64,000 nucleotides of DNA, taken from assembly GCA_900660155.1 (NCBI GenBank), contig CABFPE010000042.1, forward strand, positions 1,862,007 through 1,926,006, read 5' to 3'. Source of the stretch: Hofstenia miamia. Its lineage: Eukaryota; Xenacoelomorpha; Acoela; Hofsteniidae. Numbering within the stretch: the stretch's first letter is position 1; every line of letters starts with the position of its first letter. This document shows, piece after piece, positions 1 through 10,060 of the stretch. The translations under genes were made by a program, and so were the position numbers. The notes below the pieces were generated by a model that saw nothing but the letters and a program-made list of their open reading frames with translations, was not told where the DNA came from and ran no database searches.

Positions 1-199
1 GGCTTCAGGCAGGAGCCCATGGAACAACTGAAGAGGAAACATCATACTGCCCAGTCACCTAAAAAGTAATGGTTAATACCCAAGTACTTAATTAACGTAA
101 CTAGTTAATAAGAAAGAGAAGTTTGATGGATCAACAAATGGGTAACACCTCACCGGCAGTTTACTAAGCATCCCNACAAGCTAGGTGGAGGATGTTACA
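1..199 (+). repeat. LTR (family A), 3' end fragment
   Basis: The sequence resembles the 3' ends of the LTR copies at 54206-54769 and 61295-62003. Shared features are a TCACCTAAAAAGT stretch and a terminal GGATGTTACA. It runs in plus orientation and abuts an integrase fragment of opposite orientation at position 200. Its 5' part lies outside the window. A single N sits at 175. Confidence 0.7.
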
Positions 200-1101
200 C
201 GTGCCCATAGATATTTTCATTATAATTGTGTTGTTGTCTCATGAATTCCTGTGATTTGCTTCCTTAGTTGATTTATGTACTCATTATCCAAGCTTAGTGT
301 AATTAGTGTATTGCATTGATAGAAGAATTGTTGCCTCTCTTCCAAATATTGCCTTAAATGGTGTGACCTGTGTTTTTCCATGTACTGACATGTTATAGTA
401 GTATTCAACCATCTTGATGACTTCCCCACCTATTCTTGATTTTGCCACTCTGATCAATTTAATTAGTGTTCTATTTAGCCTCTCCACCACTCTGTTAGCC
501 TGTGGGTGGTATGCTGTTGTCTGTTCACTTGCTATTTCCAGGAGCTTTGCCATTTCTTGAAAATGTCCTCTCTCAAATTGAGGGCTTTGTTCTTTTATAT
601 AATTTCCATCAGCCCAAGTTGTAGAATCCATTCTTTCAATACTATTTCTGCTGTGGTTTCCACTGACATATTCTTCATTGGGATCATCCTGGCATATTTT
701 GTGAAATTATCCACCATTACCAATAGGTATTGGTAGCCTTCAGCATCCTTCAACAGCATTTCCAGATCTATGTGGACTATCTCATTTGGTTGTGTTGCAA
801 TTATTTTCTCCAATGGCGCCCTTTGTGATGGGAAGTGTTGTTTATTGTGTAATAAACACATTGTGCACTTATTAATTATGTCTTCTGTGACTTTCCTCAC
901 AGCTGTTGTTATGAATCTTGTGTTGAAGGTTTTTTCTATTTGTGTGATTCCCAAATGGCCCTTCTTGTGTATTTTCCTTATCAGTTCCCTTTTGAAGTCA
1001 TCTGGTTTTGCTATTTTGTTGTTGCTGGCTTCAATGTATAACAATCTGTTCTTATTTATTTTCCACTTATAACACTCATAGTATCCTGCTGTAAGTTTCA
1101 A
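200..1101 (-). pseudogene. integrase region of element C
   Basis: The minus-strand translation shows an N-terminal HHCC zinc segment (HKKGHLGITQIEKTF, then NKCTMCLL). The catalytic core follows, with IVHIDLEML around the first Asp and TAYHPQAN...VVERLNRT around the Glu. This is the standard Ty3/gypsy DDE integrase order. The GPF/Y tail is not reached because the copy is cut at 200. The same segments recur in elements F, H, I and J. It is a fossil. Confidence 0.85.
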
Positions 1102-1110
1102 TAGTGTTGT

Positions 1111-2340
1111 TCAGGGCTCACTAAATTTTCTTATTATTTCACTGAGGATTATGTCCTCTCTCTGTTTGTCCACTATTTCTTGTTCAGATATCTCTTCCCT
1201 CATCAGTATTGGTAGGACAGCCTGGCCTTTTTTCTCCATGTTAATTTCCAGCAATCCCTCATATTCAGTATCTGGCAGAAATTGAAATTGTTTCTTCTCT
1301 CCATCCAGTTTTGCTGCGTCTCTTTGATACTCAGGCAATGACGTCTGCATNTAGGAATGCGGATGGTCGGCTTTGTCGGGTCTTTGTGTAAGATTATTAT
1401 TTAAATCTGTTGTTGCCTTAACACAGCATTTCGTACACTTCCAATATTTCGAAAAATTGCTTTTTTTATTTAAAGCAAATCTATGGTGATCTATAATTAA
1501 TACATCGTTTCCTCTTAAAGATTTCTCAACATATACATTTTCATTCATTTTGATGCTAAAAAGAAAGCAATAATGAAATATTCTGATTGATTCTGATTGG
1601 CTATTGCATTACTTCTCTTTAATATGTTATTCAATGTAACATCCATTCTAAGTATTTTCATATTTGATGAGTTTTCCTTTTGATGTAATTTCATTTTCGA
1701 TGTATTTTCCTTTCGATGTAATTTCTATAGACCGTTTCCATTTATGTGAAGTCCTGCATTCTCCAGTATTGTTAGCATTCTCTCTAATTTTTTCAGATGT
1801 TCTTGGATTGTGTAGCTGGTTACTATGATGTTGTCTATATATGCGTTGACTCCTTCCTCCATTCTATGTGTCTTANGTCCTCTCTCTGTTTGTCCACTAT
1901 TTCTTGTTCAGATATCTCTTCCCTCATCAGTATTGGTAGGACAGCCTGGCCTTTTTTCTCCATGTTAATTTCCAGCAATCCCTCATATTCAGTATCTGGC
2001 AGAAATTGAAATTGTTTCTTCTCTCCATCCAGTTTTGCTGCGTCTCTTTGATACTCAGGCAATGACGTCTGCATTGTTATAAATATAGGGTGCCTTTCCT
2101 ATTCTCAATTGAGAATGTAAATTCATTCAAATATTTGATCCATTGTGACACTATTCCAGATTTAGCCATGCTAATCTCTCTACCCATCAAGAAGTGTTGG
2201 AACTTCTTGATACTCTTGATCAATGCCAGCATTTCCATTTTGGTTGACCAGTAATTTTCCTCACTTGCTCTTAGCTTTCAACTAAAGAATTGAATAGGGA
2301 CCTCTTTTCCATTTTTTATTTGTCCTAATGTGGCTTTGAT
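1111..2340 (-). pseudogene. RNase H region of element C (with misassembled insert)
   Basis: Two flanking pieces, 1111-1350 and 2075-2340, are RNase H and its link to integrase. Recognisable words include SLPEYQRDAAKLDGEKKQF and VLPILMREEISEQEI, both also present in elements H, I and L. Positions 1351-2074 do not belong here and are described separately. The unit degrades the RNA strand of the RNA-DNA hybrid in a working retroelement; this copy is a fossil. Confidence 0.7.
1351..2074. other. probable assembly artefact bounded by single Ns
   Basis: Positions 1352-1875 repeat 4547-5070 apparently without change. Positions 1877-2074 repeat 1153-1350. Single Ns stand at 1351 and 1876. Dropping the block joins 1350 to 2075 with RNase H still in order, so this is most simply a scaffolding or gap-filling error and not a genomic duplication. 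It carries a second copy of the MULE right end and its FLYWCH exon, which should not be counted as a separate transposon. Confidence 0.8.
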
Positions 2341-2344
2341 TGCC

Positions 2345-2690
2345 ACTTTACTTGCATCACAGTCCAGTATAAAATGTTTGTTGTAGTCCAGCATGTTGAG
2401 GGATGGTAATTTTGCCAGTTCTTCTTTGATGTTGTCCAACTCTTCCTGCCAGGACCAAATGAACAGTACTGATTTTCACATTAGTCTAGTCATTTTTGCC
2501 ATTTTACCGGCTATGTTTGGAATGAAGGTGCTGTATTAATTGAAAAATCCCATTATCCTTTGTATATCTTTCTTGTTGTTAGGTTTTTCTATTTTTCAGA
2601 TCATCTCTCTGGCATTATCCTTCATACATACCCTGCCTTTCTCAATTGTTCTTCCTAGAAATACTATTTTTCCTTTAAAATATTGCATTT
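2345..2690 (-). pseudogene. RT C-terminal part of element C
   Basis: This segment follows the MULE in element order. It encodes the RT connection region, with words such as ELAKLPSLNML and the start of the FILDCDASK RNase H block. It is continuous with the RT N-terminal half at 4938-5596 once the DNA transposon between them is set aside. It is a fossil. Confidence 0.7.
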
Positions 2691-2699
2691 GTTTCCATT

Positions 2700-2790
2700 G
2701 GCGTACAGAAATTACATTGAAAGGAAAACACATCGAAAAGGAAATTACATCGAAAGGAAAACACATCAAATATGAAAATACTTAGAATGG
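2700..2790 (+). repeat. MULE left terminal inverted repeat (91 bp)
   Basis: This is the inverted partner of 4838-4928. Both run from the outer GG through several AAATTACATCGAAAGG-like units to CTTAGAATGG. The inner part continues with one more copy of the AAATACATCAAATATGAAA unit. Confidence 0.85.
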
Positions 2791-2870
2791 AAAATACATC
2801 AAATATGAAAATACTTAGAATGGAAAATACACTGAAAAGGGGGAATCTTTGAAATCTGCTTTGGAGTTGT

Positions 2871-2970
2871 AAAGTTAATTTTTCAACTCCTCAGCCATTT
2901 TTATTTTAATTTTTCAATGCCTCGGACTTTTTATTTTAATTTTTCAACGCCTAAGTTATATTTCCCAAAT
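2871..2970. repeat. short tandem repeat, three units of about 30 bp
   Basis: Three degenerate units of the form TTTTAATTTTTCAACGCCT occur in succession inside the MULE. A related CGCCTCGGGCATAGCCC stretch lies near 3480. No coding capacity is seen. The remaining non-coding interior from 2970 to 3640 shows no other structure that I can name. Confidence 0.6.
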
Positions 2971-3642
2971 TTTTAATAATATATTATTACTTTTTTAATG
3001 ATTTTATAGTCTTAGAAGCTGCCATACATAAAGATATGCTGCGTGCTATGAATTTCGTTAATTATGACAAGTTTTTGGTCTATATTGATTGTTTCTAAAA
3101 CTTTTTATGTATTTTTTTGCATTTCCCTTCATTTTTTTCTTTTATTAATTTTTATTTTGTCCGCGGGTTGCTATTCTACAAGGTCGCATAAATTCAATAC
3201 AGTACATGCCTTTCAACTTTTATCCATATATCCATCCTAGTGTGTGTCTTTGAAGAACCTTATTATGGTTTTTTATTGATGTATGCTTTGGCTTAAAACC
3301 AGCATCATTACATCATTAAAAGGTAAGCTTTGTTACTTCATTATTAAATTATCCAGGTGTTAACAGGAAAAACAAAAACGAACGTTTGTATGTCTAATGA
3401 TGAATGCTATTTTTAGACTACATTTTCATCATCCTAAGGAACATACAGTTATATCTTATCTACTTAACACATTTTGAAACGCCTCGGGCATAGCCCTTAG
3501 CGAAAATCTAGTTATCCAAGTATTACCAGGAGCAACTTGGCTATGCGGAATCAAACACAATTATAAGCATTTTCCGTACTGGAAATCATATGGGAATTTA
3601 TAGGTTAAAGATACTATTCCAAATATAGAGCAGTATAAATTA

Positions 3643-3725
3643 TTTCAGTGATATTTGAACCCGCATCTTCTGTACATGCGCACAGATGTGTTTATCTTAC
3701 ACCACGAATCAGAAGGTAGATCTTG
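3643..3725 (-). other. tRNA-like segment (possible SINE head)
   Basis: The minus strand reads GTGGTGTAAGATAAACAC, then CATGTACAGAAGATGCGGG followed by TTCAAATATCACTG. This resembles a degenerate A box and a B box (GGGTTCAAATA) at tRNA spacing. No cloverleaf can be completed, so it is not called as a tRNA gene. It could be the head of a tRNA-derived SINE trapped in the MULE, or chance. Confidence 0.3.
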
Positions 3726-3985
3726 CACACCAGAAAGTGTCTAAAAGACAATGAATTCAATACTGCAAATACTAATCGCAAAAATTTATTGCGGTAAAAA
3801 AGAACTAAGTTAAGAGCATTCCGTAATTAAATATCTGATTATCGTAATCTATGCAGCACAGACAATATGCTAAATATATTGTGTGGATGTCATAAGAAAC
3901 CCTATACTATTTATATTAAAATAAATGTGTTTTATATATATATTTGATATGTTTAGTTATTAGATATTAAACAAATGTATCTCAC

Positions 3986-4183
3986 CAAAGCAATCAGTTT
4001 TGAACTGATCGGGTAGCACAAGGACTTCTGCAGATGCTGGTAATGGAGGCAATGTTTTTGCTTTAACATAATTAAGCACGTGAACAACGGAGTCTTTCAA
4101 AGTAACGTGAACAGATTCATTGGGCGCAAGCTGTAATATTAATCTTATATAACGTCTCCATATACATGTAAATTTGTGCGTGT

Positions 4184-4233
<50 letters not shown>

Positions 4234-4743
4234 CCCTAATATTTTTTGAGACAGCTGATAATGAAAGACCCCTATGGGGTTATGTACAAAAAACTTGGTC
4301 CAAACTCGGAATTTTATATATATATTAAAATTCTCTCATTGAATGCAAATTGAAGCTTTCTGCATAAATGTGTTTCTATACAAAAATGTATAAAATTCTG
4401 TTAGATAGTTCCAAAATCCAAAAAAAACACAAACCAGTTGCATTGTATTGCAATAAACGCTAGACGCTTTTTGCAATGGGTTGTTGCGCATCGATGCAGT
4501 CATTGCTTTCCTGGCAATCTTTCCTTTAATAACGTCAGCCTCTTCATAGGAATGCGGATGGTCGGCTTTGTCGGGTCTTTGTGTAAGATTATTATTTAAA
4601 TCTGTTGTTGCCTTAACACAGCATTTCGTACACTTCCAATATTTCGAAAAATTGCTTTTTTTATTTAAAGCAAATCTATGGTGATCTATAATTAATACAT
4701 CGTTTCCTCTTAAAGATTTCTCAACATATACATTTTCATTCAT
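3986..4743 (-). pseudogene. MULE transposase N-terminal exons (FLYWCH)
   Basis: Exon 1 (4743-4435, 103 codons from ATG) holds a FLYWCH zinc finger. It reads ...HHRFALNKK...YWKCTKCCVKATT...HPHS, with likely zinc ligands Cys38, Cys42, His62 and His64. The linker ARKAMTASMRNNPLQK follows. A plausible donor GT lies at 4434-4433 and an acceptor AG at 4132-4131. Exon 2 (4130-3986, 145 bp) continues in phase with LAPNESVHVTL and VKAKTLPPLPASAEVLVLP, which matches the segment after FLYWCH in MULE transposases. It ends at a TTTG|GTGAG donor. Nothing recognisable as the catalytic domain follows, so the gene is truncated. The exon structure is inferred. Confidence 0.75.
4181..4227. repeat. AT microsatellite
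   Basis: A run of alternating TA with one phase slip lies in the presumed intron between the two MULE exons. It has no other visible role. Confidence 0.9.
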
Positions 4744-4837
4744 TTTGATGCTAAAAAGAAAGCAATAATGAAATATTCTGATTGATTCTGATTGGCTATT
4801 GCATTACTTCTCTTTAATATGTTATTCAATGTAACAT

Positions 4838-4928
4838 CCATTCTAAGTATTTTCATATTTGATGAGTTTTCCTTTTGATGTAATTTCATTTTCGATGTAT
4901 TTTCCTTTCGATGTAATTTCTATAGACC
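4838..4928 (-). repeat. MULE right terminal inverted repeat (91 bp)
   Basis: This is the inverted partner of 2700-2790 and has the same length. The outer end reads GGTCTATAGAAATTACATCG on the minus strand. A second, artefactual copy sits at 1643-1733 within the misassembled block. Confidence 0.85.
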
Positions 4929-4937
4929 GTTTCCATT

Positions 4938-5600
4938 TATGTGAAGTCCTGCATTCTCCAGTATTGTTAGCATTCTCTCTAATTTTTTCAGATGTTCTTG
5001 GATTGTGTAGCTGGTTACTATGATGTTGTCTATATATGCGTTGACTCCTTCCTCCATTCTATGTGTCTTACTTTTTAGCACCTTTGTGATGTATCTCAGG
5101 AAAGTCACTGGTGCATTGCATAGTCTGAACCCCATATATATCCACTCATATAGCCTGTATGGTGTTATGAATGCTGTTTTTCAATGTCATCTTCTTCCAT
5201 CTTTACCTGCCAATAGGCTTTGAATAGTTTGTGAAAGTCTATGCATAGTTGATATTTATTCCCTTGTTTCACAAACACAGTTGGTGCTGCATATGGGCTT
5301 TTGCTTGGGTGGATTATCTTGTTGTTAATTAGTTCTTCTAATATGTGATTGTATTCATCTTTCATTTGTTCTGGCACTCTTCTAACTGGCCACTTGATAG
5401 GTTTGTCCGTTGCTGTGACTATTGTATGTTTTTCTCCCACTGCTTGTCCCATGCTTATTTCTCTGTAGTTGAATATACATTTGTGCTTTTCCAACAATTC
5501 CATGAGTTTCATGATTCCCTGTTCTTCCAGATGTGGGTAGTCTTCATTCTTTATCTCAGGTGTTCTGTATATGTCTTCTTCTTCTTCTGCTTTCATCCCT
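4938..5600 (-). pseudogene. reverse transcriptase N-terminal half of element C
   Basis: The segment shows the gypsy RT fingers and palm: HTIVTATDKPIKWPVRRVPE, KSPYAAPTVFVKQGNKYQL with CIDFHKL, MGFRLCNAPVTFLRYITKVL, and the region of the YxDD motif followed by TIQEHLKKLERMLTILENAG. Order and spacing match Ty3/gypsy RT. The MULE insertion follows directly. It is a fossil. Confidence 0.85.
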
Positions 5601-5604
5601 ATGC

Positions 5605-6480
5605 CCTTGAGTCAGCCTTTGGGAGTACTTGTGACTTTTATGGTTTGTCCACTTCCCTTGAGTCGGCCATGTGGAGCACTATCTGCTTTTAGTTGCAAGC
5701 CCTTGAATCAACCATGCAAATTACTTGCTCCATCATCATCTCCAATTGCCTTCCAAATCAGCTTGATGTTGGATTTGATGTACTTTCCATATATCCTTAT
5801 TTGGGATTTCTTTAGATTAACATTTTGGTTCGTCACATGAAGGATTGGTCTACATGCTTTTCTGTGCTTAACTGGGCAAACACTAGATGGCATTGATTAA
5901 TGCCCTTGTTATCATATAGCATTATGTCCACTGTTATTGCTTCTTCCATTTCTATCATATGCATCTTCCATTGATGCAGTTGTAAATGGATGTCTTCCTG
6001 CAACTCAAATATAATCATTTTGTGTATCCCTTGTTCTTCTTCAATTTTCATTTCTTCCTCTCTCACCTTTATGGTTCTGTTCATATAGTTGATGAAACAC
6101 CTATTTCTTGTCAAAAAATCGTTGCCCAGAATGACTTCATATGGCAAAAGGTTATTGTGTGTGTCCACCACCACCAATGACTGTTAGAATGTCATGTTAG
6201 CAATTCTCATCTCCACTGCATTTATCATTCCCTTTGTGTTGATATATTCTCCTGATGCATTAATTAATCATTTTTATTGCAGCTATTCAAGTCTTCATAT
6301 TTGAAACCTAGCTTAGTAGCACATTTGCCCATGATTATTGATGTTGCTGCTCTGGTGTTGATTGTTGCCTTTGTCATTACTCCATTGTTCACTATCATAA
6401 TTGTATTTATTGTATCAAGGTTGGTCAGGATCATTATCAATGCTCGGTTTTTATGAGTTGGCGCTCTGATTAGTTTTCCA
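5605..6480 (-). pseudogene. protease and protease-RT linker of element C
   Basis: The part nearest RT (5605-5715) has three copies of a CCCTTGA(A/G)TC-type motif, read on the minus strand as LKG-type repeats. Next comes the aspartic protease, with DTHNNLLPYEVILGNDFL near its C-terminal end. The ATSIIMG stretch near 6340 lies where a retropepsin active site is expected. Element H has the same order. It is a fossil. Confidence 0.7.
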
Positions 6481-6539
6481 ACTCCTCATTGGTTGGCAAT
6501 GTTTTGTCCATTTTGTCTTCTGTTCACAGTATGTCTTCT

Positions 6540-8055
6540 TCATCATGATATGCTTCCTTGTCTCTGATGACATTTATTTGTTTTGGGTAGTCGGGTTTTT
6601 TATGACCCTTTTGTCTGCAGCAATAGCACTTAACATCTTTTTGCCTCACCTTTCTTGTTTTTCCATCTTTCCCTTTAATTTTTATGATTTTCTCCATTTT
6701 TATATCATTGTAGGTTTTGCTTGGTGGACGTGGTTTGAGATTGGTTCTTCATGTTGGTGCCTCTCTGTGCCATGTGGCTTTCTCGTATATCCATGTTTTC
6801 AATGGTTGCCTGTATATCAACTGCCTTTCAGATCATTCTTTCTAGCTTATCATCTACATCACACTTTATTTCGAATTGTGTCCTTTGCAGATATGTGAGA
6901 ATAGATCATATTTGGAATATCTGTTCTCCCTTGAGCTCAGCATTAACAGACATTTGACTTGTTGGATGTAGTTCCAGATGTCATCAGCTTTTTTCATTTT
7001 GGTTGCATTTAGGATTATTTGGTATTGATTTTTAAAACTCTCATTTTCATAGTAATCAGTGATTCATAATTTCTCTTTGTTTCTGTGTCCAACAACAGAT
7101 AATGTTGGGAAGCTGCGCCTGTTAAATATAGTGGGAGTCTTGCTGCTGCTGCTTGCTGACTTAGTTTCCATTCTGCCATCATTAACTCAAACATCTGCAA
7201 CCATTCAATGAATGTCAGGTTATAGCCATCTACCCTTCCATTGAACTTTGGTAGTGTTGCCTTACAAGGTATTGTGTTTTTGGTTGGTAGTTGTGGTAAA
7301 ATTGAGTTTTTGTACTTAGGTTTATTGTGATTCTCTTGTAGTTGTGTGGTTACTGCTTTTGTAATCTAGTTTTTAGTTTTCTGTTTCTCAGCATCTGAGT
7401 CTTCATCTGATTCTTCATATATTACTTCCTTGCCAGCCAGAATGTGCGGTGCTTGCAATTCACTCTAATTCCTTGAATGAAATTCAATCTCATGGGTCCA
7501 TATGTTCCCTCAACTTTCTTCTTCCATTAGCTGTAGCAATCTCAGTTTTTCCTTTAATTGCTCCCCTTCTCCACCTTGCAAATCATTGTCCTCTATTAAC
7601 TGTCTGTTTGTTCTTTCCAGTTGTTGATATTTTTCCTGCCATTGTTGATTTTGTTCTAAGAATCTTTTGTTCAATTCAGATAGTTGGTGTGTGAGGATTT
7701 TGATCTCATTTTGGAATAATTCACTTTGGTAATCTAGTCACATTTCCATGCTTAGCTTGATTTTGCTTAGGATGACTTCATTTTGTCATTTCATCTTTTT
7801 GACTTTGCTTGTTAATTGCTCTAATTCATTCCTTAGAAGTGCTTCATTCTCTTGGCTTCTTCTTAGCATATTGATTATCTCTTGGGGGTTTGTCTCTGGG
7901 GGTGAATGTAGGGACTGTAGTTCTGTGTCAGGGGAGTGTGGTGATGATCACATTGTTCTAGGGGTTACTTCCCTAGGTACTGTTTTCTTTGGGCTGCCTT
8001 TCTTTCCTTTTGTCATATTTTTCTTTGGTTCATAGTGGTACTCCTTCTTGATCAC
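6540..8055 (-). pseudogene. gag of element C
   Basis: The minus-strand start region reads MTKGKKGS, like MTNTRGKKGS in the plus-strand gag at 55799. A low-complexity, coiled-coil-prone N-terminal region follows. A capsid-like block comes next (7200-7015: WKLSQQAAAARLPLYLTG, SQHYLLLDTETK), then a CCHC-type zinc knuckle near 6640-6570 (CYCCRQKGHKK). This is the gypsy gag order. It is a fossil. Confidence 0.7.
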
Positions 8056-8068
8056 AATTCCAGAAGTT

Positions 8069-8260
8069 GATATTTGTGTGTGTGTGTGCGTGAATGTCTC
8101 ACGTGTATATAATATAATTTTACATTTTTAAGGAGTAATACAAATAAAAGTAGTGTTTACCAAAAGTTTATCTTGTTCATTGGAATAGCTGACGGTGTAG
8201 GGTGGGGTGAAAAGTGGGTGTCGGCAGTAGAGCACGGCGTGTATTGTTGGCTGCTGACGT
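8069..8260. other. foreign insert cut by an N join
   Basis: This 192-bp stretch interrupts gag of element C. The 77 bases before it (7992-8068) are repeated after the N (8262-8338). It contains a TG-rich run (TGTGTGTGTGTGTG) and no recognisable coding sequence. It looks like one end of an insertion whose remainder was lost in assembly. Confidence 0.55.
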
Positions 8261-8510
8261 NGGCTGCCTTTCTTTCCTTTTGTCATATTTTTCTTTGGTT
8301 CATAGTGGTACTCCTTCTTGATCACAATTCCAGAAGTTGAAGTGCATTGGTTTGGGTTTTAGGTAGCTCTCCTTGTTGACTAGTTTGGTTTTATTGTAGT
8401 TGTCCTGTTGCTTAGCTTCCACTCTCACTTGTAGATCTTGTTGCAGTGTGCGGATCATTCCACTGAATGTTTCTTTAGTAAAACAATTTCTTTTCTAGGT
8501 TATTGTTCTT

Positions 8511-8527
8511 GGCTGTCACAGTCGCCA
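8511..8527 (-). promoter_or_regulatory. candidate tRNA primer-binding site of element C
   Basis: Immediately after the LTR end (CCACA), the minus strand reads TGGCGACTGTGACAGCC. Starting with TGG directly at the LTR border is the usual form of a gypsy primer-binding site complementary to a tRNA 3' CCA end. I cannot assign the tRNA with confidence. It is the only convincing PBS candidate in the window. Confidence 0.55.
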
Positions 8528-8827
8528 TGTGGCATCCTCTACCAGGCATCACTACTGTTTATACTCTGTTTTGTCTAACATTAGTTGTATCTTCAAATTT
8601 GAACTATCATATGCTAATATGGTGGCTGAAAATAATGGAAGCAACTTTGCCCCCTTGTTTTGTCAAAAGTATTGTCATTGACAGATACTAATCGGTTTCT
8701 TGGTTGCATAATACAAATTAATCTAACTGATCTAGTAATTTATAATATTGATAATCATAATTCTTCTTTGATCTTATTCTTTTTCTGAATTGACGTTTGC
8801 AGCTTAGTTACTTTGGATGATGCTACA
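8528..8827 (-). repeat. LTR (family A), short internally deleted copy
   Basis: Bounded by TGTGGCATCC and ATGCTACA on the plus strand, it matches both ends of the 1.1 kb LTRs at 11932-13056 and 28257-29378 but is only 300 bp long. It sits between the pol tail of element D and the leader of element C. It may be C's 5' LTR or D's 3' LTR; the candidate PBS beside it favours C. Confidence 0.75.
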
Positions 8828-9639
8828 GTCTTCCTCAAATTCAGTGAGGTTATCATAATTCTCAAATTCATTCAATTCACTATTAGGGTTGATGACAACA
8901 TTATCAATATCCTTAACAGTTCTCTTTAGTTGTTGAAAGTGGGTGACTCTCCCATTATTTAATAAGTACATGTGGTGATCTAATACTTTAGTTAAAGTAA
9001 ACAGACATTGCCCATTAGTGGCAAGCTTTCACATCTGGTTAGCATTGGTAATTTGGTGAGGAAAATAGGGGAAGACTTTGTCGCCCTATTTATAAGGCTC
9101 ACCATATAATTTGCACTCAAAATTCGGTCATTGGCAGATTACAGATTGATATGTATTCCTACAGATCATAAGATGCACTTCTTGAAGTTTGTGCAACATG
9201 TGATTTTATAAAATTGTAATCAGGAAACGTAATAGAAAGAGGTGTACTTGCTTCACAAACAAACATTGCCTTAAAGGGGCTGACCTTTGTTGTGGAATGA
9301 ACTGCAGTATTATAAAAATATTCCACTGCCTCAATAACTCGTTTCCAATTCTGACCTGCTGCTCAGGCAAGGGCAACTCAGATTAGCTTAATAACTGTGT
9401 GGTTGAGTCTTTCCACAACACCATTCAACTGCAGGTGATGTGCCATAGTAAATTTGTGAAGGATTTCAACTTGTTTAGTAAGGGTTTCCGTGAGATGGTT
9501 ATCAAATTGGGGACCATGATAAGAGATTAGGTGTTCCATAGGCCCAAGCTTAAGAATCCACTCTTTTATGACTTTTCCTCCAGTAACCTTGGTGGTGGCT
9601 TTGTTAAGGGGGATGAGTCAGGCATACTTAGTAAAGTGA

Positions 9640-10060
9640 TCAATGAGTACTAGAAGGTACTGGTATCCCTCATCATCATGGGACAGCTTCTCAATGTACA
9701 TATGAATAACTTTGTTGGTACATTTGGTGGCACAGCTATGTAGCTCAGCTCATTGTTTTGGAAAATGTCTGGCTCCTTGAAGTAGGCAAGTAGTACACTT
9801 GTTGATTGTGTTTTGAATGGTGGCTCTAATGCCAATTGTGACATAACTTGCGTTAATGCCTAAATAGCCTTCTTCATGTATTTTACGAACTAAGTCTCTT
9901 TGGAAATACTCAAGGACTGCTAACCTGCTGTAACAAATCCCAGTGTAGAGTAAGCCAGCATCAGTTTGCTTCCAATTGTACCTCTGGAAGAAATGATTAG
10001 CAACTGGGCTAAGAATATAACTGGCATTCTTCAATTTCACAAGGATGTCACTCTGCACCT
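9640..10060 (-). pseudogene. integrase N-terminal part of fragment D
   Basis: The translation shows LVRKIHEEGYLGINASYVT followed by INKCTTCLLQGARHFPKQ, the HHCC zinc-binding segment. VPPNVPTKLFI and further core residues follow toward 8840. The downstream half holds the core and the pol tail. It is a fossil. Confidence 0.7.

Larger units (their letters stand above)
2700..4928 (-). mobile_element. Mutator-like (MULE, FLYWCH type) DNA transposon
   Basis: The element is 2,229 bp long with 91-bp terminal inverted repeats (2700-2790 and 4838-4928) and 9-bp direct repeats outside. The ends read GGCGTACAGAAATTACAT and GGTCTATAGAAATTACAT. The TIRs contain AAATTACATCGAAAGG-type subrepeats. Inside on the minus strand are a FLYWCH zinc-finger exon and a following short exon. 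I see no catalytic DDE transposase core, so this is a non-autonomous, internally deleted copy. CpG content is higher than in the host element, in line with a later insertion. Confidence 0.85.
2691..4937. repeat. 9-bp target-site duplication around the MULE
   Basis: GTTTCCATT occurs directly at both outer borders of the transposon, at 2691-2699 and 4929-4937. The RT gene of sister element H has only a single related copy at this place (TTTCCATTA near 35073). A 9-bp duplication is typical of Mutator-like elements. The coordinates given span both copies and the element between them. Confidence 0.85.
200..8827 (-). mobile_element. Ty3/gypsy-type LTR element C, broken, split by a MULE
   Basis: On the minus strand the parts run from a short LTR (8827-8528) through gag, protease, RT, RNase H and integrase to a junction at 200, where an opposed LTR tail begins. 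The post-integrase extension seen in the sister copies is not present before that junction. A DNA transposon (2700-4928) lies inside RT, and a misassembled block (1351-2074) lies inside RNase H. CpG is rare and TG/CA frequent, as expected of an old methylated copy. It is broken, with perhaps one to two dozen breaks. Confidence 0.85.

Noticed and set aside
1111-1548. A second FLYWCH gene near the left end
   Set aside because: Positions 1352-1875 are a misplaced copy of 4547-5070 framed by single Ns.
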